Below, piece after piece: positions 44,465 through 55,082 of a stretch of 64,000 nucleotides of DNA; within the stretch, counting starts at the first letter, position 1; every line of letters starts with the position of its first letter. Under the pieces are notes generated by a model. That model was not told the DNA's origin. It was given only the letters and a program-made list of their open reading frames with translations, and ran no database searches. The DNA lies in contig CP154956.1 in the NCBI GenBank assembly GCA_039621445.1, forward strand, positions 83,200,474-83,264,473. Reading direction: 5' to 3'. The translations under genes were made by a program, and so were the position numbers. Source of the DNA: Euglena gracilis. Taxonomy: Eukaryota; Euglenida; Euglenophyceae; Euglenales.

Positions 44465-44610
44465 ACAGCGGCGATCTAAAGACAGGCTCTCCTGCCTGAA
44501 AATTGCAGTGGCTGATGTCGAGGGGCGCCAAATCCTTCTTGGAGCTGGTCTTCTTCATACCGTTGGACTCGTCCTTGGATTTCCGCCGGAGCTGAGCAGA
44601 GGTCTCTTCT
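44465..44610 (-). CDS. Possible Lys/Ser-rich exon upstream of the helicase-like gene
   Basis: The frame reads SKDESNGMKKTSSKKDLAPL and onward. It is hydrophilic and lies upstream of the P-loop exon on the same strand, so it could be N-terminal coding sequence. No splice sites could be fixed and no homology is recognised. Confidence 0.22.
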
Positions 44611-44854
44611 TTGCTCTGAAGGCGGACCTGTGCTCCTGTGTCCCTTGCAGGGGCTTCATTTTTGCCGACCCTGGGGGGGGTCCATTGTGTTGTGTGGTGC
44701 TTGCAGTGCCTGCCTGCGTGCCAGCCCGAGATAGGTTCGGCCTCATCTGGCACCTCCTCCGCTGTGGCACTTGACCTGCCCCAAACAAGAAAAGAATATG
44801 CAGATATTCCTTAATTCTTTCATAAAAAAAAACATAGAATACATATGCATATAT

Positions 44855-45165
44855 AATACATACATACATACATACATACATACATACATACATACATACA
44901 TACATACATACATACATACATACATACATACATACAGACATACATACATACATACATACGCACATACATACATACATACATACATACATACATACATACA
45001 TACATACATACATACATGCATGCATGCATACATACATACATACATACATACATGCATACATACATACATGCATACATGCATGCATGCATGCATACATACA
45101 TACATACGTACATGCATGCATGCATACATACGTACGCACGTACATACATACATACATACATACAA
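44855..45165. repeat. (TACA)n microsatellite, about 310 bp
   Basis: Tetranucleotide TACA with TGCA and CGTA variants. Confidence 0.97.
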
Positions 45166-45247
45166 AAATCTGCATATATATTCCTTTCTTGCAAATGAAT
45201 GAATATGCAGTGGTGGCAACGTGCGGAGAGGTTTGGATGGGCCCGGC

Positions 45248-45400
45248 TCAGATGGCGGTGGAGCAGCCGTCCGGGCGAGGGGCAGCAGGGGCCGGTGCCG
45301 AGGTGTGGTTGTTGGGCGCGGGGTCCGGCTTCACGGCGGTCGGCGCTGGCGCGGGAGGCGGGGCTGGGGTGGCTTTGACGCTTGGGGCAGTGGGCACGGG
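45248..45400 (-). CDS. Pro/Ala-rich C-terminal exon and stop
   Basis: Encodes SVKATPAPPPAPAPTAVKPD, NNHTSAPAPAAPRPDGCSTA and I, then TGA. Low-complexity tail. The 5' limit is approximate. Confidence 0.55.
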   Translation of the reverse strand, partial: PVPTAPSVKATPAPPPAPAPTAVKPDPAPNNHTSAPAPAAPRPDGCSTAI

Positions 45401-48400
45401 GGAGTGCAAACAGGTCCCGGGCAGGGGGGGGTGAATGCGCTGGACGGCCCTGGCAAAAATGCGCAAAAAAATGCGCAAAAATGTGCATTTTTGAAAAATT
45501 GACAAAAATGCACAAAAAATGCGCAAAAAATGCGCAAAAAAATGCGCAAAAATGCGTATTTTTGAAAAATTGACAAAAATGCGCAAAAATGCGCAGCGCA
45601 TTTCCCCCCCCCCTGTCCCGGGCTGGTGGTTCTCATCAACCCTGGTGCTGCTAGACAAATATCGCATGTGTTTAGAAATCTGGGTTGTGTTTGCTCTAGA
45701 ACTTCACCCCAGAAACCTGTGATTTCCAAAAATTTCACCATCCCCCAACCCTCATCATCCACTCCTGGGTCATGTGGCTGGTGACTTGGAATCTTGGAAA
45801 AAATAAGTCGAAATTCTGGATGCATTTGGAAAGCCGCAATCTTGAAAATGTGCAGAAATGGATTGATCAAAAAATCTTGCTGGTCACCTGCATAAGAAAC
45901 ACTCAGATGACAAAAAATGCAGTTTGAATGGGGGGTTCATTGGAGGTCAGGTTGTTTTTTTTTGAGGCTGGAAACAGGCTGCTGACCCACCCCCCTCCCC
46001 ACCCATGGGGTCCCAGGCTGGAGCTGGGCCTGACGCGGGGTCGGGCCAGGTATCAAAAAATCTCTTCTGACCCATTTTCCGCCTATTTTTGACCCATTTG
46101 CCCATTTTCGCACCCCCGAAAACGAAAAATCCGTTGCCGTCCAGCCGCCCGAATAACTCAATGGGGGAAGGGGGTGGGAATGGAAAAAGGCTGCTGGCTG
46201 GACCCCCCCCCCCGGGGCGTCAAATTTCTTTAGAAACACCCTGGTCCGAATTATTCATGGTGACAAAAGTTGCGGTCCGTTGGACCAGGGTGGTTGTGTT
46301 GGACGTATGGGGGGGTACGAACAAAGCCGCGGTGATGGTGCCTGGGCGAAAGAATCAAGCACTCCCCTGGGCGGGCGGCGGCTTGGCCACTGCGGTCACC
46401 TTCTGTGGCTCGGGCTTGGGCGGGGGTGGCTGGGTGGGGGGCCGGGGGCGGCAGCAGACTGAATATGATCACTTGGGGGGGGGGGGCTCGAAATTCGTTG
46501 GGGACTGGTGCTCACGGTGAAAATTTGGCAAAATGGGCTGTTTCAAGCCTTTGGGCGCCTTTGGCGCTGGAGTGCTTTGGGCGTGTGTACGAGCACTTTT
46601 GGCCATGCCCCCCCCCCCCAGTTGCACAAAGGCTTCTTGTCTGTTTATGGCCGGCTGCTAACTTCGTTTCTGGCCCAGTTTGTGTGGTGAGTGGCCATGC
46701 CCCCCCCCCCCCCTGACAGCCACCTCGAAATCCAGCCTTGGCGGCAGGGCTGCTCCCCGGGGGGCGCGGCCCACAGCTGGTACTTCGAGGTTGGTAGGAG
46801 GCCGTTGGCCTGTATGCTGTCCCGGATGTACGTGGACTCCAGGATGGGCACCTGGGCCGGGGAATGCAGGGAGACGCGGTTTGACGCGTGACCGATGCGC
46901 GTGGGAAGCTGGAAAGATGATGGATGGATGTCGGGACCATACCATTGCTTAGCGACCCCCGGGGGGGGGGGGGGCAGGCATTATTATTTTTTAAGGCGCC
47001 TTGAAAAACCTTAAAAAACCTTAAAAAACCTTAAATTTTTTTTTGCCAAAATGCCTTAAAAAACCTTAAAAAACCTTAAAAAACCTTAAAAAAATCACCC
47101 CGGGAAGTTTTTCTTCCCCGTGATGACCTTAAAAAACCTTAAAAATTTTCCCTGGGAATTTTTTTCTTGCACCAAACGAATAATGGCATGTCTGAAACCC
47201 CGCATAAAGCCAGTCAATGCAGAAGCGGTTGTGAACAAACAATATGAAAACCGGATTGTTTGCCAAGGTTTCTGGCATAGTTCGGTTGGCCTCGGTTCAC
47301 CAAAAGCTGTGACACACGGCAGAATAAGCAAAACTTGCAACCACATCTTTCTTGATTTGAATTACTTGAGACATTCTTAGAGGAGTCAACCCAAATTGCT
47401 CAAAAGTGCAATTGCAGCAAAAGTTGCATGAACAACAAAAAATCCCGATTTGGGACAATTACTACGCTGGAGCAATTTCCCACACTTGCCACAGCATTTC
47501 AAGCAGCGAAACAGTGCGTTCTCCAATTGAGCGGTGATTCCGCGAATTTTTCCCACTTTTTTTGCCCAAGCACGCGAAAATTTTGGTCCCCGTACTTATG
47601 TGCAGCAGTTGGAAGAAAGACTTTCTCGTTTGGATCAGAAACCTTGCCATCGTGGAGAAAATCCTGCTGAATTTGCATGCTTTCACACCCAAAATCTCGA
47701 ATATCGCAAAATAGGATTGAGAATTTGCAACAACAGTGGCAAAATGACACAATGGATATCCGAACCGCAATCGCGGATTTGCAGACCCGCAATGTGGCAA
47801 CCCGTGCCAGGGCGGTCCTTAGGCAAAAAAAAATCCTGTCCCCATACACTTCAACCAAAAATTAAGGAAAAGGGGATTTTGGCAGGGGAAAATTTTTTGA
47901 AAATTACGTTGAAAAATGAACCCAAAATGCATGGTTGGTTTTTTGATGGAAAATCACATTTTCCCAAAAAAAATCACCAAAATTTTAGGGATGAAAATTG
48001 TTAGTTTTTAGGAGGGGGTCAAAAAATGCAGGTCAAAAAAATGGGACCAAATTTTGGAACAGTCAAATTTTACTGACATTTTTTCCTTGGAAATTTTTTG
48101 GATTTTCAGTGGCATTTTTTTGCTTCCAAAATCTCTCAAAATTAAAATTTTGAGAAATGTTGATTTTGACAAAAAAAAAACTCAAAGATTTCAGGGTTAA
48201 ATTTGGTAGTTTTAGGGGGGGGGGGTGGAAAATAACGAAGGTCAAAAAAGGTGGACCAAATTTTGGCACAGTCAAATTTTACTGACACTTTTCCTCTGTC
48301 AAATTTGTTGGATTTTCAATGGCATTTTTCTTGCTTCAAAAACCTCTCAATTCAAAATTTTGAGAAAATGTTGATTTTTTGGAAGATGTGAAAAATGGGG

Positions 48401-50439
48401 GTTTGAGGGAGTTTAATGGCCATTTTTTGAGGAAAAAGTTCTGAAGTAATTTTTTGTCATCAAAAAGTGACGTTTTTAAGTTTTTCCAGACTTTTTTTTG
48501 GTTGCGTTTTTTTTAAAAAAACACATATTTTTTAAAAAACTTGTTTTCTTTTTAAAAAAATTTTTTTAAAAAAAGGTTTTTTTAAAAAAAAATTTTGTTT
48601 CAAAAAAAAACAAGCAGTCAACCTTGGCAAGCACCTATGGTCAAGCCCCAAAATTTCCCCATTTGAGGCCATTTTAGGCCATTTAAGGCCAACAAGCAAG
48701 CAAATGTCCTGAATAGGGTCAGAATTTTAAAGTAATTGCAATGAAAAAAAATGGATGGTTTCGAGTTTCGAGTTTCGAGGTGACCCACTCTGTATCCCAT
48801 GCAACAAGGTTTTGAGCAATGTGTATGGCGGCACACTGCATGGGCACGCGTTTGGTATTGCTCACATGAAAAAGTTGGATTATTTTGTCAGTGTTCATGA
48901 GGCTATCCGTTGTGGGTGCACGGGTCAGGGCGGTCCATCAGGGACGGGATTTTTTTTATTTTAGTTAACTGCCCCTTAAGGACTGCCCCTCCAGAGCAGT
49001 TTTGGAGCCGAAATAATTTTTCTGGCATCTTCGGCGCCGGGTGTTTTTTTGACCCATTTTGGGACCCATATGCAGGAACCCATAGCTAAAATGGCCTAAA
49101 ATTCCTAAAATGCCTAGAATGGCCTAAAATTCCTAAAATGCCTAAAATGGCAATAACTGTCCCTCATGGACCGCCCTGATCCCATGCTTCGCCCGAGGCT
49201 TCTTCCTTGGGCGTTCCGAAGCCACAGGAGTCTGAAGCCATCGGGCCATCTTCGGGGTCTGAGATTTTACCTGAGGAAAAAAATGCCTTAAAAAACCTTA
49301 AAATTTTTTAAAATTCCTCAAAAAACCTTAAAAAACCTTAAAAAACCTTAAAAAACGCCTTAAAATTTTTTGAGAAATCTCGCCTTAAAAAAAATAATGC
49401 CTGGGGGGGGGGAGGGGGTCACTTTCCACTCTGAAAAAACCAGTCAAGCACCACCGTCTGAATGGACCATTGTCGCAATAGCATGCGTGATCAGCAATGA
49501 AATTGTTTGTTTCTGTGCGGAGTCACCGGCAACAAGCTTCTTTGAACCCAACAACAAAGAAGCTGCTTAGCTGCAACGTTCCTTTTTGGGCAGCTTCGTC
49601 TTTCCTTTTGTCCACAATCTATTGTTCAAGAAATTTTGCTAGGCCCTTCAAAGCCTCCCGTGCGGGGAGCTGCCTCGCTTCAACAGGCCTCCAGCCCCCC
49701 CTAAAATAAGCAGAACTCTGGAGTACCACCATTCCCAGCCCTTCCCTTTTTTTTCAATCACGAGTGACTTAGACAGCCAGGAACACACTTTTCTTGTTTA
49801 ATCACAAAATTTCTGCCATTTCAGTGAAATTGCGCATCTGCGCATTCCGCTGGATGGTTCGATGCTTCTTCCAGACTGGGTGAAAACACATCAAAACTGT
49901 GCTTTTAAAATTTAAAGGCCCACCACCTTTGGGTGGTTGGTGTGGCTCCCGGGGGATTGTGGGGAGGGAGCACCGTGGCTTATACGGTTAGAGTGGAAGG
50001 GAGGTTCTGTGCCCTGTGCTGGAAACAGGACACAAGGGGGCGCTTGTGAGTGTTTGGTGTGTGCTTGGAGTATGCCGAGGGCCGGTCCAGATATTGATCG
50101 CGGTGGGAAACGTGGTGACAAATGAAATGGTGGAAACTGCTGTTGTTGGTGTTTAATGTTCTGATCAGACGTGTCAATATTTTTCCAATGTTTCAACCTG
50201 CCTTTGGAGAGACGAAATGATCCCTTCTCATGTTTCCAGTTGGGGAGTGAATTGGGGCATATCGAGTCATCTGGTCATGGCCACACCTTGAACTGCTGCG
50301 CCCGCAGCAGCTTCTCGTTGGTCCCGCTCGCCAGGGTGGTGCGGGAGCTCAGGATGTACGTCGGCAGGGACGAGCTCCACTCGTTCTTGATGTCGACCAC
50401 ATTCCCGCCCGCGTTGCGGATCTGGCTCCGGACCTCGAA
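45248..50439 (-). CDS. BRCT-domain protein (partial, C-terminal part)
   Basis: BRCT domains are phosphopeptide- or DNA-end-binding modules of DNA repair and replication proteins (DNA ligases, XRCC1, PARPs). The exon at 50287-50439 has IRNAGGNVVDIKNEWSSSLP with TYIL, matching the G-G-x-V ... T-H-x-[IVL] part. The exon at 46724-46851 has VPILESTYIRDSIQANGLLP and TSKYQLW, matching the conserved W/Y-I-x-D-S segment. They join in phase 0 through GT-AG sites. A Pro-rich exon (46400-46429) and a Pro/Ala-rich tail ending CSTAI with TGA at 45248-45250 follow. Phase across the last two joins is not resolved and the N-terminus was not found. No ligase, WGR or PARP catalytic motif was seen. Confidence 0.7.
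45940..46240. repeat. Dispersed repeat copy 2 (CTGGAGCTGGGCC type)
   Basis: Matches the 9000-9330 copy in order and orientation: GGCTGGAGCTGGGCC, TTTGCCCATTTTCGCACC, ATCCGTTGCCGTCCAGCCGC. Confidence 0.65.
46400..46429 (-). CDS. Pro-rich linker exon
   Basis: Reads PPPPKPEPQK between a CACCCAG acceptor and a GTGACC donor. Placed by composition and position between the BRCT exons and the Pro/Ala-rich tail. Its phase does not match the BRCT exon, so an intermediate exon or different boundary is likely. Confidence 0.45.
46724..46851 (-). CDS. BRCT exon b
   Basis: Encodes VPILESTYIRDSIQANGLLP and TSKYQLWAAPPGEQPCRQGW. The acceptor is GGCCCAG; the donor is GTGGCT, two bases into a codon. Confidence 0.8.
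46980..47145. repeat. CCTTAAAAAA tandem repeat
   Basis: About twelve degenerate copies of CCTTAAAAAA. A second block occurs at 49270-49400. Both end beside poly(G) element remnants. Confidence 0.85.
47808..48420. mobile_element. Related element, left end CAGGGCGGTCCTTAGG
   Basis: Preceded by ACCCGTGC. Interior matches 18.2-18.6 kb. No clear right terminus; the end given is where the similarity was followed. Confidence 0.55.
48926..49178. mobile_element. hAT-like element, TIR CAGGGCGGTCC
   Basis: Right end GGACCGCCCTG. Flanks GCACGGGT and ATCCCATG do not match each other. The first is the reverse complement of the octamer before the related element end at 47808. Confidence 0.65.
50287..50439 (-). 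CDS. BRCT exon a (51 codons)
   Basis: Encodes FEVRSQIRNAGGNVVDIKNE, WSSSLPTYILSSRTTLASGT and NEKLLRAQQFK. The donor after AAG is GTGTGG; the acceptor is TCCCAG. Confidence 0.8.
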
Positions 50440-51418
50440 CTGGGACGCATACAAATCTCCCCCAGAGGCCCCAGTCCGCCGATTCGCCGACCCCCTGGGG
50501 GGGGGGGAGGGAAACTTTTTACCGGACCCAAAACCCCTGAAAAAAAAACTTCGGCTCCGGCTTTAGCCCAGATTGAACGGAAAGCTGGGTCAGACTGAGT
50601 CATGGTACGCCCTTGGGCGGGGGTCAGTGACCCCAACCCACCCAGCCAACCTTCTCGAAAACCCACCTGGGGGGCCTTGCCTTACGTTAATCCTGATCCG
50701 ATGCAACTTTCAAAAAGAAAGCATAAAAAATATGTAAAAAACCCCAAACAATGCTATATATAAAATATGTAAAAACATAAACCCGAAACAAACAAACAAC
50801 AAACAAACAAAACACCTCGAAAGAGAATCGCATGCAAGAGGGCAACCACAAGAACCGGGGTATTCATCGTCGTGGCCTGACCTGACCAGATCAACACAAC
50901 TGGTGGGATCCTCTCAAAAAAACAACCATACTCCCCAAAAACGGTTTTGCTTGAAGAGCAATGCTATGAGAGAGTGGATAACGTGAAAAACCAGGACATA
51001 GCTGCCAATATCATGCCAGAGGGGGCCCTGGTCACCACAAACATCGAAGCTTAACCCCCGGAACATTGTCCAGAGGGTTAAAAAGACAAAAAGACCACCC
51101 ATGGCTTGGCTGGTGGCGACCACGAGCTCAGTGGCGCCATCACATAAGGATCGACCGCACAGAGGGAGAAAGCACTGCGGAGATTATTGTTTGTGGGGTT
51201 AAACATGAAATAATAATAATAAATACAACAACAGCAGCAGCAGCAGCATCAGCAACAGCAACAACGGCAACAACAACAACAACAATAGTAATAATAGCAA
51301 CAATAACAGTAATAGTAATGGTAATAATAATAATAATAAAAATAATAATAATAATAACAACAACAACAACAACAACAACAATAATAATAATAGCAATAAT
51401 AATAATAGTAATAATAGC

Positions 51419-51659
51419 CAGGGTTTTTTTTTTTAAGACCGCCCCCCCCCCCCCCCCCCCCCGCCCCTAGGCCCCCCCCCAAAAGGGGGGGGGGGGGGGG
51501 GACCACAAAAAATGCCGAAAAATCACGAAAAGTGCTAAAATAGCACTTTTTCAAAATTTTTCGGCGCCAAAAAGTATATCCCACCCCCAACCAAAAAAAA
51601 CCCCCCAAAAACTCAGCCGGACCCCCCCCCCGGGGTTCCACGACTAAAAAAAACCCCTG
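51419..51659. mobile_element. hAT-like element in a trinucleotide array
   Basis: Starts CAGGGTTTTTTTTTTTAAGA, ends AAAAAAAACCCCTG. The duplication ATAATAGC/ATAATAAC matches at 7 of 8, though flanking (TAA)n makes this weak evidence alone. Confidence 0.8.
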
Positions 51660-51951
51660 ATAATAACAGTAACAATAATAGCAATAGGAATAAGAATAAT
51701 AATAATAATAATAATCATAATGATAATAATAATAATAATAGTAACAGTAATGGTAACAGTAATTATAAATGTAATAATAATAGTAATAGTAATAGTAATA
51801 GTAATGGTAATAGTAATAGTAATAGTAATAGTAATAGTAATAGTAATAGTAATAATAATAGTAATAGTAATAGTAATAGTAATAGTAATAGTAATAGTAA
51901 TAGTAATAGTAATAGTAATAGTAATAGTAATAATAATAATAATAGTAATAG

Positions 51952-52365
51952 TACCCCCCCCCCCTATGTCCAATGACCGGTAACCTCTGTCCTCTGACCG
52001 GGGGGGTGGTCGTTGGACATAGGGTGGTGACCAAAAAGGTGTCCTCTGACCGGGGGGGTGGTCGTTGGACATGGGGTCAAAAGAAAGTTGGTGGGTACCT
52101 GGGTCCCTACCCACCCAAAAATGCCCAAATTTTCCCTTCCGGCGCTTCGCGCCGAAAATTTTGGGCAATTTTGACAATTTTTTGTCCAAAAAGTGTCAAA
52201 AATGGCATTTTGGCCAAATTTTTGGCAAAATTTTGGGCAAAATTTTTCGTCCCGGCGCTTCACGCCGAGACCAAATAATGGTCAAACCTCCGAAAAGGTG
52301 TCCTCTGACCGGGGGGGTGGTCATTGGACATAGGGGGGTCGTTGGACATAGGGGGGGGGGGGGTA
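51952..52365. mobile_element. TA-bounded poly(C)/poly(G) element in a (TAG/TAA) array
   Basis: Starts TACCCCCCCCCCCTATGTCC, ends GGACATAGGGGGGGGGGGGGTA. Arms GTCCAATGACC and GGTCGTTGGAC. Contains two GGCGCTTCGCGCC-like palindromes. Confidence 0.68.
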
Positions 52366-52589
52366 ATAATAATAGTAATAGTAATAGTAATAGTAATAGT
52401 AATAGTAATAGTAATAGTAATAGTAATAGTAATAGTAATAATAATAGTAATAGTAATAGTAATAATAATAGTAATAGTAAGAATAGTAACAGTAATAGGA
52501 AGAGGAATAATATAATAATAATAATATAATAATAGCAATAATAATAATAATGGTAATAGTAATAATAATGGTAATGGTAATGGTGATGG

Positions 52590-53367
52590 TACCTCCCCCC
52601 CCCCAAGCCCAATGAACACTAAGGTGACAATCTAGACGGTCCGAACGGGGGGCGTTCATTGGACATGGGTGTTCACTAATCCTGTCACCTTCTCAGTGTA
52701 GCCTTGAAAACGTGCATAAACAGTGCACGCCAGGGCAGAACGGGAAGGCCTGGTGGGGGGGGGGTCGACCCCCCCCCACCCACCACAGCATTTTCACCGA
52801 TTTTGGGAAAACGGGGATGTTTGCCAGAAAAAAAAATTATTTCTTTGGCAGAATCAAATTTTACTGACATTTTTTCTCTTTGAAATTTTTTGGACTTTCA
52901 ATGGCATTTTTTTTCTTCAAAAAACTCTCAAAATCAAAATTTTGAGAAAACGTTGAATATTTGGAAGGTGTGAAAAAATTGGGGTTTGGGTGGTTTTTGG
53001 GGGGACCCCCTATATGGGTCCCAAAATGGGTAAAAAAAAAAACACCCGGCGCCGAAGGCGCCGGAATTTTTTTTGGGTCCAAAAAAATTGGTGCTCCCGA
53101 AAATGCGGGAAGAGGTGGTGGGGGGGTCGACCCCCCCCCACACCCACAATGCAGGGGGTGGGGGGGGGTCGACCCCCCACAAATACGGAAACCTGACTGG
53201 AATCAGTACCGTGACCTGAATCAGAATCACTGGCATCCTCACAACAGCAACAAAGGAATATTTCCTTGCCGACGCAAAAAAAGTATATGGTGACAATCTA
53301 GACGGTCCGAACACCCCCTGTTCATTGGGCAAGGGTGTTCATTGGGCTTGGGGGGGGGGAGGCAGTA
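52590..53367. mobile_element. TA-bounded poly(C)/poly(G) element in a (TAA) array
   Basis: Starts TACCTCCCCCCCCCCAAGCC, ends GGCTTGGGGGGGGGGAGGCAGTA. Arms CCCAATGAACAC and GTGTTCATTGGG. Carries CAATCTAGACGGTCCGAAC near each end. Confidence 0.62.
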
Positions 53368-53935
53368 ATAATAATAATAATAATAATAGTAATATTAATG
53401 CAGTAATAACAATAACAACAACAACAACAATGGAAAAATTCTGCAAAAATGTTCCTCCAGCCCAGTCAGGTTGGAGTGGTTTGACTGATCAAACACCACC
53501 ACTTTCCTTGCCACATAGCAATGCTCCAGCAATGTGCGCTTGACACTGGGGGGGGGGGGCAGAGGGTGTGTCAGCGGTGCAAAAAAAAACAACAACAACT
53601 GAAATGAAAAAAAAAACAGGACTGAGATGAAAAACTCCAGGTAGTGCCCAGAAAAATTCTTTTGAACCCCCCTCCGGGGGGGGGGGGGGGGGTGCAGCCG
53701 GCCGGGAAAAAAGTTTTCCTCTAGCGGTGTGTGCCGGTCTTTAATATGTTTTTCGGCTGCTTTTGTTCCAAAAAAAAAGCCAAAAATGGCCAAAAATGGG
53801 CGTTATTGGCAGGGTGTGGGGGTCCGAAAAATTTTTCAGAGCTTCGGGCCGGAAAAAAAATCCACTGACTGGCCCTGGTAGCAGACTCCCCGGGGGGGGG
53901 GGGTCCACTAGGATCCCCACCAGCCAAGTTTGGAC

Positions 53936-54348
53936 TACCCCCCCCCTAGTCGTATGACCGGGTTCCTGCAACCTGTGACCGGGGGGGGTGGTCATAACAC
54001 CCCCATAACCTGCAACCTGTGACCGGGGGGTGGTCATAGATGAGGGGGTGGTCGTAGAAGCGTGTGAAAAGTGTCCCAAAATGGCATTTTTTACCCCCCC
54101 AAAATGTCCCATTTTTCAAAAATCCGGCGCTTCGCGCCGGCAGGGGGAACCTTATTTTGGGGGGTCCATTTCATGGATTTTTGCACGGACCGGCCAGTGG
54201 GGGGACTTATTTTGGGGGTTAAATTTTTTCCGCAACCTGCAACCTGTGACCGGGGGGGGGGTGGTCATAACACCCCCATGACCTGCAACCTGTGACCGGG
54301 GGGTGGTCATAGATGAGGGGTGGTCGTACGACTAGGGGGGGGGGGGTA
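53936..54348. mobile_element. TA-bounded poly(C)/poly(G) element
   Basis: Starts TACCCCCCCCTAGTCGTATG, ends GTACGACTAGGGGGGGGGGGGTA. CAACCTGTGACCGGGGG motifs repeat inside. One GGCGCTTCGCGCC palindrome. Confidence 0.65.
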
Positions 54349-55046
54349 GCTGCAGTTGGGCCTCCTCCTCCAGGCTGCGGGGGATGCGAACCCACAGCAG
54401 CAGCTTGCACCTGAGAGAGCCATTCTTATGCAACTGATATCCCGTTGAAAAAACACGTGAAATGCAACGAAAAAAAGATGCCGTTGCCTTGCGCCGCTGC
54501 GACATAATGTACATCCACGGCACACGACACACACAGCGAAGAAGTGCTAAAGAGGTATGCCATCGCCTGAATACGTCAACCAGGCATGGAAAATGTGACG
54601 AAATGTGAGGTTAAATGCAGAGGGACCGATGGGCGATGATGTGGATTGGGAGAGTCGGCGTGCAACGAATGAAGTGGTTCCCTTTCCCGGAGGCAGTAGT
54701 CGTGCGGTGGATACATCTCTGAGTCAACCCCAGCACCGCCAGCTGATCTCTGAGTCCAGGACCATAACCGCCATTGGACGGCCTGAGTGGAGGTTGGAAA
54801 TGGACAGTAGCGGACAAAAAAGATCAAGAGACGAGGAGGAGCTTAGAGTTCGGAGCCAGGAGCTCTGGCTCGTCTCCATTCATTTCAAAAACTTCACTTG
54901 ATTTCTTGCTTGTGAGGCCATTAAACGTTGCAACTTGGCCAAACAACACCGCAGAAGAGACATGGAATCATCAACGCAACATTCGCAACGGATACAACAC
55001 CAGATCGCAGCGCCACAAGCCCATAAAGCACCCAAAACACCTGCAA

Positions 55047-55082
55047 TCAATATGGCTTTGCGCGGGCCACTAGCTTCCTCAC
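55047..55082 (-). CDS. RRM last exon and stop (36 nt)
   Basis: Encodes VRKLVARAKPY and TGA, the usual last strand of an RRM followed by the end of the protein. The acceptor is TTGCAG. The alternative frame (EEASGPRKAILIA) would join in phase but has no RRM match. Confidence 0.65.
   Translation of the reverse strand: MRKLVARAKPY

Larger units (their letters stand above)
51205..52590. repeat. (TAA/TAG/CAA)n arrays, interrupted
   Basis: Trinucleotide arrays at 51205-51418, 51660-51951 and 52366-52589, split by elements at 51419 and 51952. A further short array is at 53366-53432. Confidence 0.95.
50440..55046. other. Repeat-rich interval upstream of the BRCT exons
   Basis: Trinucleotide arrays and TA-bounded elements fill most of it. 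Any N-terminal BRCT-gene exons must lie here or not at all; none could be supported. Confidence 0.5.

Noticed and set aside
49965-50040. tRNA-like A-box (TGGCTTATACGGTTAGAG) suggesting a tRNA or SINE
   Set aside because: No convincing B-box, acceptor stem or anticodon arm could be formed.
54352-54412. Possible exon reading CKLLLWVRIPRSLEEEAQLQL after a CTCTCAG acceptor
   Set aside because: No donor could be found before the adjacent TA-bounded element, and two frames are equally open, so it cannot be assigned.
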